DNA of 7,786 nucleotides, taken from NCBI GenBank assembly GCA_031257955.1, contig JAIRNQ010000255.1:1-7786 (forward strand), written 5' to 3'. Both the position numbers and the translations under genes were made by a program. Shown here one piece after another: positions 1 through 5,509 of this stretch. Under the pieces are notes generated by a model that was given only the letters and a program-made list of their open reading frames with translations, was not told the origin of the DNA and did not search any database. How positions within the stretch are numbered: the first letter of the stretch is position 1; each line of letters starts with the position of its first letter. The DNA is from Deltaproteobacteria bacterium. GTDB taxonomy: Bacteria > Desulfobacterota > Desulfarculia > Adiutricales > Adiutricaceae.

Positions 1-706
1 CGCCCCTAGGTCCCCTGAGCGTTTTATGGGTGGTTGAGGTAACGATGTCGGCATGGGGGAACGGTGACGGAAAAAGGCCAGTGGCCACAAGCCCGCTGAA
101 ATGGGCCATGTCGGCCAACAAATAGGCCCCGCACCTATCGGCAACTTCCCTAAACTTGGGAAAGTCAATGGTTCTCGGATATGAAGATGCCCCGGCCACG
201 ATCATCTTGGGTTTTTCCCACTCGGCAATCTCGGCCAAGGCCCCATAGTCTATGTATTCAGTGTCCTCCCTGACCCCGTAAAAGGCCGTCTTAAAAATCT
301 TCCCGGAGAAGCTGACCGAGGCCCCGTGAGTCAGATGGCCGCCGTGGGACAAATCCATGCCCAAAATGGTGTCTCCGGGTTTCAAAACCGAAAAATATGC
401 GGCCATGTTGGCCGACGACCCACAATGGGGCTGGACGTTGGCATGCTCGGCGCCAAAGAGTTTTCTGGCCCGGGCCTGGGTCAAGATCTCTAAATCGTCC
501 GCGTTTTCGCAACCCCCGTAATAACGACGATCCGGATAACCCTCGGCGTATTTATTGGTAAAAACACTAGCGCCGGCGGCCAGTACCGCTTCGGAAACAT
601 AGTTTTCGGAAGCGATCATCTGCAGTTTGTTTCTTTGCCTAGCCAGTTCCCTGTTTAAGATCTGGCAGAGCTCGGTATCTTGGGCTAGTTCATGATGTTT
701 GGCCAT
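1..706 (-). CDS. glyA: Serine hydroxymethyltransferase, N-terminal 235 residues (cut by window edge)
   Basis: This cytoplasmic PLP enzyme moves the hydroxymethyl group of serine to tetrahydrofolate, giving glycine and methylene-THF. The reading frame is open from the ATG at 706-704 to the window edge, about 235 of the usual ~415 residues, so the C-terminal part lies outside. Visible family motifs are IASENY (31-36), NKYAEGYP (51-58), RYYGG (61-65), the phosphate-loop region QPHCGSSAN (92-100), GGHLTHG, DMAH (Asp199, His202) and THKTLRGPRG, whose Lys228 is the PLP-binding lysine. AGGA lies six bases before the ATG and supports this start. Two differences from the common QPHSGSQAN are seen: Cys95 for Ser and Ser98 for Gln. 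The gene follows rpiB by 170 bases and has its own structured leader. The identity is certain; the effect of the substitutions is unknown. Confidence 0.97.
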   Translation of the reverse strand, partial: MAKHHELAQDTELCQILNRELARQRNKLQMIASENYVSEAVLAAGASVFTNKYAEGYPDRRYYGGCENADDLEILTQARARKLFGAEHANVQPHCGSSANMAAYFSVLKPGDTILGMDLSHGGHLTHGASVSFSGKIFKTAFYGVREDTEYIDYGALAEIAEWEKPKMIVAGASSYPRTIDFPKFREVADRCGAYLLADMAHFSGLVATGLFPSPFPHADIVTSTTHKTLRGPRG

Positions 707-739
707 GCGTTATCCTAAATTGACGGTGAAACCCACCCA

Positions 740-768
740 CATTGGCGTGGCCTTGGGCCGGGCCAATG
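740..768 (-). promoter_or_regulatory. Strong two-part hairpin in the glyA leader
   Basis: Read on the minus strand, a perfect 7-bp outer stem (CATTGGC with GCCAATG) encloses a 2x2 internal loop, a 4-bp GGCC/GGCC inner stem and a CAA triloop. It ends 33 bases before the glyA ATG, just upstream of the ribosome binding site. No T-run follows it on either strand, so it is not a standard terminator. It may act on translation, mRNA stability or binding of a regulator. It does not look like the glycine or THF riboswitches I know. The structure is seen directly; any function is inference. Confidence 0.5.
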
Positions 769-802
769 AATTGAATCATCAAAAAAATTAAAACTTACCA
801 AG

Positions 803-824
803 GCCAAAAATTGGCTGTCCAATT
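803..824 (-). terminator. Weak terminator-like hairpin(s) downstream of rpiB
   Basis: On the minus strand AATTGG-ACAG-CCAATT (819-824 with 809-814) forms a 6-bp stem running into a short stretch of five T. An alternative hairpin, GCCAA-TTT-TTGGC (811-815 with 803-807), shares bases with it, so only one can form at a time. A second run of seven T lies at 781-787. The stems are short and AT-rich, so this is at best a weak terminator or attenuator between rpiB and glyA. Confidence 0.3.
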
Positions 825-827
825 GAT

Positions 828-856
828 ATCTTTAATATGGCTTAAATCTTTATATG
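828..856. repeat. AT-rich tandem direct repeat between rpiB and glyA
   Basis: The plus strand holds ATCTTTAATATG at 828-839 and ATCTTTATATG at 846-856, the same 11-mer apart from one inserted base, starting 18 bases apart. A partial inverted copy (TTAAAG) follows at 859-864. The spacing is a little under two helical turns. It could be a pair of binding sites or overlapping -10-like boxes for glyA. No convincing -35 box accompanies it. Confidence 0.4.
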
Positions 857-876
857 AGTTAAAGTGATACTAAAGT

Positions 877-1362
877 CTATAATTTTTCGGTCCCGTAGAT
901 TCCCTCGAAGAGATTTATTCTTTCTTGGTGCCTTCCGCCTTCAAAGTTGGTAGACAAAAACGCGTCCAGAATTGACAGGGCCAATCGAGGCCCTATGGTC
1001 CTCTGCCCCAAAGTCAGGATGTTGGCGTCGTTATGCCCCCTGGCCATAACGGCCACCAGCTCGGTGGGACAGTTAGCCGCCCTCACTCCCCTAAACCGAT
1101 TGGCCACCATGGCCATGCCCACGCCAGTCCCGCAGATCAGAATCCCAAATTTCGCCTCACCCGCCTGGATCAATCTGGCAACCTTGATGGCCACCTCCGG
1201 GTAGTTGGCCCTCTCAACGTCTGGGGCCACTCCCATATCCAAGACTTTATAGCCCATAGCTTCAATGTGCTGCATAAAGAGTTCTTTATGATCCCGTCCG
1301 GCATGATCGCAACCGACGGCCACTACAACGTTACCCTTTAAAGGGCTAGAAAAATCAGTCAT
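877..1362 (-). CDS. rpiB: Ribose-5-phosphate isomerase B
   Basis: RpiB interconverts ribose 5-phosphate and ribulose 5-phosphate in the cytoplasmic pentose phosphate pathway. The 161-residue product has the family pattern throughout: GCDHAG (17-22), NYPE (53-56, usually DYP), CGTGVGMAMVANRFRGVRA with catalytic Cys77, RGHNDANIL with His110, and FEGGRHQERI near the C-terminus. It is about ten residues longer than typical at the N-terminus. The ATG at 1362-1360 has no clear Shine-Dalgarno sequence. An internal GTG at residue 14 has AAAGGG about ten bases upstream, but starting there would trim the first beta strand, so the ATG is kept. rpiB next to glyA is a common bacterial pairing, linking pentose supply with one-carbon units used for nucleotides. 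An allose-6-phosphate isomerase activity is a less likely alternative. Confidence 0.95.
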   Translation of the reverse strand: MTDFSSPLKGNVVVAVGCDHAGRDHKELFMQHIEAMGYKVLDMGVAPDVERANYPEVAIKVARLIQAGEAKFGILICGTGVGMAMVANRFRGVRAANCPTELVAVMARGHNDANILTLGQRTIGPRLALSILDAFLSTNFEGGRHQERINLFEGIYGTEKL

Positions 1363-1451
1363 AACAATTACACTTAACGTAGAAAAGTCGCAATGATAGA
1401 ATATTTTTTATATTAAATAGATAACCTTAACTAAGCTACCATTCTTATGAC
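1363..1451. other. Very AT-rich gap upstream of rpiB
   Basis: Only 23 of these 89 bases are G or C, far below the genes on both sides. On the minus strand it includes AATAT-AAAAA-ATATT, a short dyad. It probably holds an rpiB promoter, but I could not find a -35/-10 pair with acceptable spacing, and no terminator hairpin for the hydrolase gene is evident. Confidence 0.35.
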
Positions 1452-2348
1452 TCAATTGATGGGCTTGTAGGTATACGATTCACCCTCAGATTTGGAAACC
1501 CTCCCTATGCCGGGAAACGGCAAGTGGGCCCCAGCCACGACGTGTTTTTTTTCCGAGGAATCGGCGAAAACCTTCTTCCTAGTCTCCACCCCTTTGGCCT
1601 TGTCCACGTCATAGGACATGGTCGCTTCGGGATGTTTAAACTGGACGTAAGCGATGTGTACAATGTCACCCCAGGCCAAAAAATCCTCGGAGCCCGCCTC
1701 AAACAAAAAACCCACGTGTCCGGGTGTGTGGCCGTAGAGCTCAGCCGCCTTGACCCCTGGCAAAATTTCGTCACCGGGCGAAAAGAGCTTATAACGATCG
1801 ACCGATTTGTAAGGGTCCATTGCCTTCTTGGCTTGCTGACCCCGGTCACCTCCCCCGAGCCAGTATTTATCTTCGGCGACATCGGCGTAAACGGTGGCGT
1901 TGGGAAAGGCAGCTTTTCCCGAAGTATCGATTAGCCCCCCGATATGGTCGCCATGAAAATGGGTTAAAAGAATGGCTTGAATGTCCCCGGGCGAGATGCC
2001 GGCCGCGGCCAGATTTTTCATCAGATTGGCGGAAGGTCCGTTTCCGGTGTCAACCAAAACCTTGCCAGAAGGCAAATCGACAACGAAGGCATTTACGAAT
2101 GACGGAAAGTCCTTGCCCTGGATGCCGGCCTGAATCGCCGCCTGGGTTATCTTTTCGTTATCGATGCCGCCCAGAAGACTGGCGCCCATTTGGCCGGAGG
2201 CGTCAGAGATGGCCGTGACATCCAGGTTTCCGATTTTGGTTTTAAAAAACCCCGTCGCCTGGGCCAACGCCTGGCCATGGGGCATAACCAAAGCCGCGCC
2301 GAAAACGATCCCCAAAGCGAGAGCCAAACAAAAGTGATAACCTTGCAT
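1452..2348 (-). CDS. Exported metallo-beta-lactamase-fold hydrolase, methyl parathion hydrolase-like
   Basis: This 298-residue protein has a hydrophobic N-terminal segment (about 5-22) and an ALAQA cleavage region, with likely cut after Ala31, so it is predicted to be periplasmic. The n-region lacks Lys or Arg, which is unusual for a signal peptide. The full metal site of the fold is present: DTG (100-102), THFHGDH (His130, His132, Asp134, His135), GHTPGH (His211), GD (Asp228) and His275 in AGAHLPFPG. Its layout, including the AYVQF stretch, ETRKKVFAD and HLPFPGIG, resembles methyl parathion hydrolase and related lactonase-like enzymes as I remember them. The natural substrate is unknown: lactone, ester and phosphotriester hydrolysis are all possible. 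GGAGG seven bases before the ATG fixes the start. It lies between fabF and rpiB, with no obvious link to either. Confidence 0.88.
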   Translation of the reverse strand: MQGYHFCLALALGIVFGAALVMPHGQALAQATGFFKTKIGNLDVTAISDASGQMGASLLGGIDNEKITQAAIQAGIQGKDFPSFVNAFVVDLPSGKVLVDTGNGPSANLMKNLAAAGISPGDIQAILLTHFHGDHIGGLIDTSGKAAFPNATVYADVAEDKYWLGGGDRGQQAKKAMDPYKSVDRYKLFSPGDEILPGVKAAELYGHTPGHVGFLFEAGSEDFLAWGDIVHIAYVQFKHPEATMSYDVDKAKGVETRKKVFADSSEKKHVVAGAHLPFPGIGRVSKSEGESYTYKPIN

Positions 2349-2602
2349 GAAAGAACCTCCAAAGCGCGTCCTTCGCTCAACTAGCGATGAACCAAGAGCT
2401 GGACTGGACTTACCCAGAAAGAATAACCGGTGCCTTCAACCGGCGCCAATTCAAAAACCTGAAAACGCTTTAAGCCAGCGACCCGAATTCCCGGTCGGAC
2501 GGGAGGCATTTTCAATCGCCTTTGGCGTTTGGCCAACGGTGGCACCATTCATGTGGATTATGGATTTGTATATTGGTGGCAAGCTGGGTTAAATATAGCC
2601 GG
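2349..2602. other. 254-base gap between fabF and the hydrolase gene
   Basis: This is the longest gap in the window and holds no convincing gene. It has short inverted repeats: GGTGCC/GGCGCC (2429-2434 region) and TCCCG/CGGGA flanking a six-base loop near 2490-2505. None has a following T-run in the direction of transcription. A TTGCCA on the minus strand lies 14 bases from CATAAT, too close for a normal sigma-70 promoter. The strong GGAGG at 2356-2360 serves the hydrolase. Its length suggests that the hydrolase has its own promoter, which I cannot locate. Confidence 0.35.
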
Positions 2603-3865
2603 TTATTCCCAAGCGCCAACTTTTCCCATTATTATGACCCCGTTCGTTCCGCCGAAGCCAAAAGAATTACTCATGGCCGCCTTTAAGTCGACATTTCGGG
2701 ATTCGTGGGGAACGTAATCGAGATCGCAAAGGGGATCGGGATTGTCGAGGTTAACGGTCGGGGGGATTACGCCTTCATGGATGGCCAGAGCCAGAAAGGC
2801 AGACTCGATTCCGCCAGCCGCGCCCAGGAGGTGGCCGGTCATGGATTTGGTGGAACTGATGGGTATTTTATGGGCCAAGGGACCAAAAACCGCTTTCAAG
2901 GCCACGGTCTCGGCTTGATCGTTTAGGCCGGTTGAGGTGCCGTGAGCGTTAACGTAACCAATGTCTTCCAAGGAAAGGTTTCTGAGGGCGGCGTCGTTTA
3001 AGGCGTTTCGCATGGCCAAGATCGCCCCGCGCCCGTCATCTGGCGGGGCGGTGAAGTGAAAGGCATCGCAACTGGCACCAAAACCCAACACTTCGGCGTA
3101 GATCCTGGCCCCGCGATTAAGGGCCCTATTCCATTCCTCCAAAATAAGTATGCCGGCACCCTCCCCGACCACGAAACCGTCGCGGTCCCGATCGAAGGGG
3201 CGGCTGGCCCTGGAGGGTTCGTCATTTCTGGTGGATATGGCTTTGATGGCGTTGAAACCGGATATGGCCAGAGGGGTGATGACCGACTCGGTCCCTCCGG
3301 TGACCATGAGGTCGTAGTCATAGTCTCTTATCAGCTGGGCGGCCTGCCCCACGGCGTGGGTTCCGGCGGCGCAAGCGGTGGCCGTCAAAATGTTAGGGCC
3401 CAACAAACCCAGTTCTATGGCCACCTGTCCCGAGGCCATGTTGCCGATCATCATTGGGATAAAAAAAGCGCTTATGCGCTCAGGCCTTCCGGCAGATATC
3501 TGGAAGTGGTTATCCTCCATGGATTTCAGGCCGCCCAAGCCGCAGCCCAAAACGCAGCCGGACTTTTCTCCGGAAACGTCAGTCTGCCCGCTGTCAGATA
3601 CGGCCATCTTGGCGGCGGCCACGGCATACTGGATAAACAGTTCCAACCGTTTGGCCGCCTTTTTTTCCATATAGTTTTCAGCGACGAAGCCTTTGACCTC
3701 GGCGGCTATGGTCGTCTTATAACCTTCGGTAGGGAAACGGGTAATGGGACCGACGCCCCCATGGCCAGCCTTAATGGCTTCCCATGTTTCGGCCAGACCT
3801 ATGCCCACCGGGGTCACCAGACCGATTCCGGTCACCGCCACGCGCCTGGGATTTTGGAATCGCAC
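2603..3865 (-). CDS. fabF: Beta-ketoacyl-ACP synthase II
   Basis: FabF condenses malonyl-ACP with acyl-ACP in the elongation cycle of type II fatty acid synthesis in the cytoplasm. The 420-residue product matches the usual ~412 and spans both halves of the thiolase fold. Visible are VTGIGLVTPVG near the start, the nucleophile Cys165 in TACAAGTH, His308 in NAHGTST, Lys340 and His345 in KSMTGH, and the C-terminal NSFGFGGTN gate loop. The Cys-His-His set marks an elongating KAS I/II enzyme rather than FabH. The start is a GTG (3865-3863) with AGGGAG six bases upstream. It follows acpP by 24 bases, so carrier and synthase are almost certainly co-transcribed. FabF and FabB are hard to tell apart by eye, but length and the position next to acpP favour FabF. 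Confidence 0.97.
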   Translation of the reverse strand: MRFQNPRRVAVTGIGLVTPVGIGLAETWEAIKAGHGGVGPITRFPTEGYKTTIAAEVKGFVAENYMEKKAAKRLELFIQYAVAAAKMAVSDSGQTDVSGEKSGCVLGCGLGGLKSMEDNHFQISAGRPERISAFFIPMMIGNMASGQVAIELGLLGPNILTATACAAGTHAVGQAAQLIRDYDYDLMVTGGTESVITPLAISGFNAIKAISTRNDEPSRASRPFDRDRDGFVVGEGAGILILEEWNRALNRGARIYAEVLGFGASCDAFHFTAPPDDGRGAILAMRNALNDAALRNLSLEDIGYVNAHGTSTGLNDQAETVALKAVFGPLAHKIPISSTKSMTGHLLGAAGGIESAFLALAIHEGVIPPTVNLDNPDPLCDLDYVPHESRNVDLKAAMSNSFGFGGTNGVIIMGKVGAWE

Positions 3866-3889
3866 TGACCACTCCCTCTTGGGCCGCGA

Positions 3890-4129
3890 TTAGCTCTTGT
3901 AAGTGTTTATGAAATTCACGACGTCCTGGACGGTCTTAATATCCTTCGAGGTCTCATCGTTTATGGTCACGTCAAACTCTTCCTGAATGGCCATAATAAG
4001 CTCAACCAAGTCCAAGGAATCGGCACCCAAATCGTCTTGAAAAGATGCCCCGGGGACAACCTCAGACTCCTCAATGGATAGTTCATCAGCCACCACTTTG
4101 ATGACTCGGCTCAATATATCGTTGGACAT
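3890..4129 (-). CDS. acpP: Acyl carrier protein
   Basis: ACP carries growing acyl chains on a 4'-phosphopantetheine arm. The small acidic protein has the signature GADSLDLVELIM, in which the Ser of DSL (residue 38 from the ATG) is the attachment site. The frame extends to a GTG at 4135, but AAGGAG lies just one base from that GTG and seven bases from the ATG at 4129-4127. The ATG is therefore the likely start, giving MSNDILSRV and 79 residues, typical for AcpP. It sits between fabG and fabF, the usual order. The 136 bases separating it from fabG hold a TATAAT and a hairpin with a T-run, which suggests that acpP level is set separately from fabG. Confidence 0.96.
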   Translation of the reverse strand: MSNDILSRVIKVVADELSIEESEVVPGASFQDDLGADSLDLVELIMAIQEEFDVTINDETSKDIKTVQDVVNFINTYKS

Positions 4130-4155
4130 TGGCACTCTCCTTGAAACACTGCCAG

Positions 4156-4185
4156 AAAAAAGTCGCTAAACCCATATCATGGGTT
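4156..4185 (-). terminator. Hairpin with T-run between fabG and acpP (attenuator-like)
   Basis: On the minus strand AACCCAT-GAT-ATGGGTT is a perfect 7-bp stem with a 3-base loop (4169-4185). After seven more bases comes a run of six T (4161-4156). It ends 26 bases before the acpP ATG, leaving no room for another promoter, so it lies inside the acpP leader. It could attenuate read-through, or protect the mRNA 5' end. The stem has only three G-C pairs and the T-run is displaced, so efficient termination is doubtful. Confidence 0.4.
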
Positions 4186-4232
4186 CACTAAAGATGTATA
4201 TAAATGCGTGATTACTGAAATAGATGGTTGGA

Positions 4233-4238
4233 ATTATA
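4233..4238 (-). promoter_or_regulatory. Perfect TATAAT, possible -10 box of an acpP promoter
   Basis: The minus strand reads TATAAT about 30 bases after the fabG stop and about 100 bases before the acpP start. The hexamer 17 bases upstream (AAGCAT) does not match TTGACA, so only half of a sigma-70 promoter is seen. A separate promoter for acpP would fit the high demand for ACP, but this is a weak call. Confidence 0.3.
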
Positions 4239-4265
4239 GCCAAGACGCAAGAAAAATGCTTAGGC

Positions 4266-5009
4266 TTACATATAAAGTCCGCCGTTTACATGTATGGTCT
4301 GACCGGTTATATACCCGGCAGCGTCGGAGGCAAGAAAATGTACGGCTTCGGCCACTTCCTCGGGGAGACCCACCCGGCCCAAGGGAATCCTGGACAGAAG
4401 GCCTTCCTTAACTTTGCCGTCTAAAGAGGCGGTCATGTCGGTATCGATATAACCAGGCGCCACGGCGTTGACGGTGACCGTTCTGGGCGCCAATTCCAAG
4501 GCCAACGATTTGGTCAGGGCGATCAAACCCGCTTTGGACGCGGCATAGTTAACCTGTCCAGGATTGCCGGTAAAGGCGACCACGGAAGATACGTTTATGA
4601 TTCGGCCGTATCTTTGTTTCATCATATGCCTAGCCGCGGCCCGGCACATGTTAAAAGCCCCGGTGAGGTTAACGTTTAAGACTTTGGAAAAGTCCTCGTC
4701 GGCCATGCGGACGCAGAGTCCGTCCCTGGTTACACCGGCATTGTTAATTAAAACGTCAAGGCGACCGTATGACTTGATAGTCTCGGCCACGGCTTCCGTG
4801 GCATCCGAGGCTTCTGAAACGGAAAAACGCCTTGCCTCAAAGGAGTGACACAGCGGGGCGAGTTCTTCACCCAAAGCCGACATGGCCGTTAAATCGGAGC
4901 CGCTGTGGGTTACCACCAAATCGGAATCTTTGGAAGCAAACCTACGGGCGATGGCTCGACCGATACCCCGGCTGGCCCCGGTAATCATGACGACTATAAT
5001 CCTCGACAC
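4266..5009 (-). CDS. fabG: 3-oxoacyl-ACP reductase
   Basis: FabG reduces 3-oxoacyl-ACP to 3-hydroxyacyl-ACP with NADPH, the first reduction in each elongation round. The 247-residue protein is a classical short-chain dehydrogenase: TGASRGIG (10-17) binds the cofactor, NNAG is at 89-92, and the catalytic set Asn114, Ser142, Tyr155 and Lys159 (YAASK) is complete. The C-terminal NGGLYM matches the typical FabG ending. The start is a GTG (5009-5007) with AGGGG seven bases upstream. An in-frame ATG at residue 8 would remove the first beta strand and has a poorer ribosome binding site. The gene is followed by acpP and fabF, which supports the FabG assignment over other reductases of this family. 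Directly upstream is rpmF, where plsX and fabH would be expected. Confidence 0.96.
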   Translation of the reverse strand: MSRIIVVMITGASRGIGRAIARRFASKDSDLVVTHSGSDLTAMSALGEELAPLCHSFEARRFSVSEASDATEAVAETIKSYGRLDVLINNAGVTRDGLCVRMADEDFSKVLNVNLTGAFNMCRAAARHMMKQRYGRIINVSSVVAFTGNPGQVNYAASKAGLIALTKSLALELAPRTVTVNAVAPGYIDTDMTASLDGKVKEGLLSRIPLGRVGLPEEVAEAVHFLASDAAGYITGQTIHVNGGLYM

Positions 5010-5145
5010 CTACCATCCCCTCTAATGGGTTACTATCGCCGACGGGCCTGTGGCTTCAAGCCGTTTTGGTTCATTGGCCAACGGGCGAAACGGAAAAGGG
5101 TAAACAAAGCGACGCCATCGAAAATGGCGCAACTTTAGCAAGAAT
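5010..5145. other. Gap where plsX and fabH usually lie
   Basis: This 136-base stretch separates rpmF from fabG. In many bacteria plsX and fabH (often fabD too) stand here. I see no recognisable remnant of them in any frame. It holds one hairpin (listed separately) and a short near-palindrome, GGCTTCAAGCC, at about 5051-5061. No repeat or insertion-sequence end marks the junction. Confidence 0.5.
5113..5129 (-). terminator. Hairpin downstream of rpmF, weak terminator candidate
   Basis: CGCCAT and ATGGCG form a perfect 6-bp stem with a five-base loop, 16 bases past the rpmF stop. The bases that follow on the minus strand are only moderately T-rich (CGCTTTGTTT), so full termination is unlikely. 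It may mark the rpmF mRNA end or slow 3' decay. Confidence 0.3.
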
Positions 5146-5382
5146 CTATTCCTTCCCTTTCTCTTTCTCTTCTTCCTTTTTCGGCGCGATAATTACACGG
5201 CCACGGTAAGTGCCGCAAGCCGCGCAGAGGGTGTGCGGGCGAATCTCTTGGCCGCAACCAGGACATATAGCCGGGCTGGGAGCGTGAGAGGCCACGTAAT
5301 GGGTCCGACGCTTGCGGCCCTTCATTTTGGAAAGTCTTCTCTTGGGAACGGTCATTTCAAATCCACGCCCTAAGGGTGTCAC
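5146..5382 (-). CDS. rpmF: Large-subunit ribosomal protein L32, zinc-binding type
   Basis: L32 is a small basic protein of the 50S subunit. The conserved VPKRRLSKMKGRKRR stretch starts the core, followed by CPGCG (Cys40, Cys43) and CAACG (Cys53, Cys56), a complete four-cysteine zinc ribbon. The protein ends in a Lys/Glu-rich tail (KKEEEKEKGKE), a little longer than usual. The start is uncertain. A perfect AGGAGG lies nine bases before the GTG at 5382, giving 78 residues with an odd nine-residue extension. The ATG at 5355-5353 gives the family's normal MTVPKRR beginning (69 residues) but has only a weak upstream GGA. It follows the DUF177 gene, its standard partner, after a structured 127-base leader. 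Confidence 0.94.
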   Translation of the reverse strand: MTPLGRGFEMTVPKRRLSKMKGRKRRTHYVASHAPSPAICPGCGQEIRPHTLCAACGTYRGRVIIAPKKEEEKEKGKE

Positions 5383-5397
5383 CCCAGGGGGCCTCCT

Positions 5398-5502
5398 TTC
5401 AGTTCGACCTGAAGTCGTTTCAAGTCTCTATGGTAATGTCGTTACCGCCCAATAGGCGGGAATGCCTTTAGCGATATCGATTGGGGCTAAAGGATATTGG
5501 GC
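5398..5502 (-). promoter_or_regulatory. Multi-stem leader upstream of rpmF
   Basis: Four stems can be drawn on the minus strand between the DUF177 stop and the rpmF ribosome binding site. An outer 8-bp pairing joins 5495-5502 to 5447-5454 (GCCCAATA/TATTGGGC). Inside it, 5486-5493 pairs with 5465-5472 (CCTTTAGC/GCTAAAGG, 8 bp). A 5-bp stem (5455-5459 with 5445-5449) shares bases with the outer arm, so the two exclude each other. Further stems are GGTAA/TTACC (5432-5446) and TTCAG/CTGAA (5398-5413), the last touching the AGGAGG. The pairings are read directly; a regulatory switch for L32 is inference. Confidence 0.5.
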
Positions 5503-5509
5503 AAAACGA

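Noticed and set aside
707..876. A known riboswitch (glycine, THF or SAM) upstream of glyA
   Set aside because: I looked for their conserved cores and did not find them. Only hairpins and repeats are seen, so no riboswitch class is claimed.
2347..2592. An 81-residue plus-strand frame in the fabF-hydrolase gap
   Set aside because: No good ribosome binding site, no recognisable domain, and it overlaps the hydrolase start region. Chance opening is the simpler explanation.
2349..2602. A sigma-70 or sigma-54 promoter for the hydrolase
   Set aside because: TTGCCA and CATAAT are only 14 bases apart, and TGGC/TTG combinations lack the GC of a -12 element. None reaches a reasonable standard.
3056..3868. 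A 270-residue open frame on the plus strand
   Set aside because: It lies opposite fabF, has no ribosome binding site or known motif, and its composition mirrors the complement of fabF. It is a shadow of the real gene.
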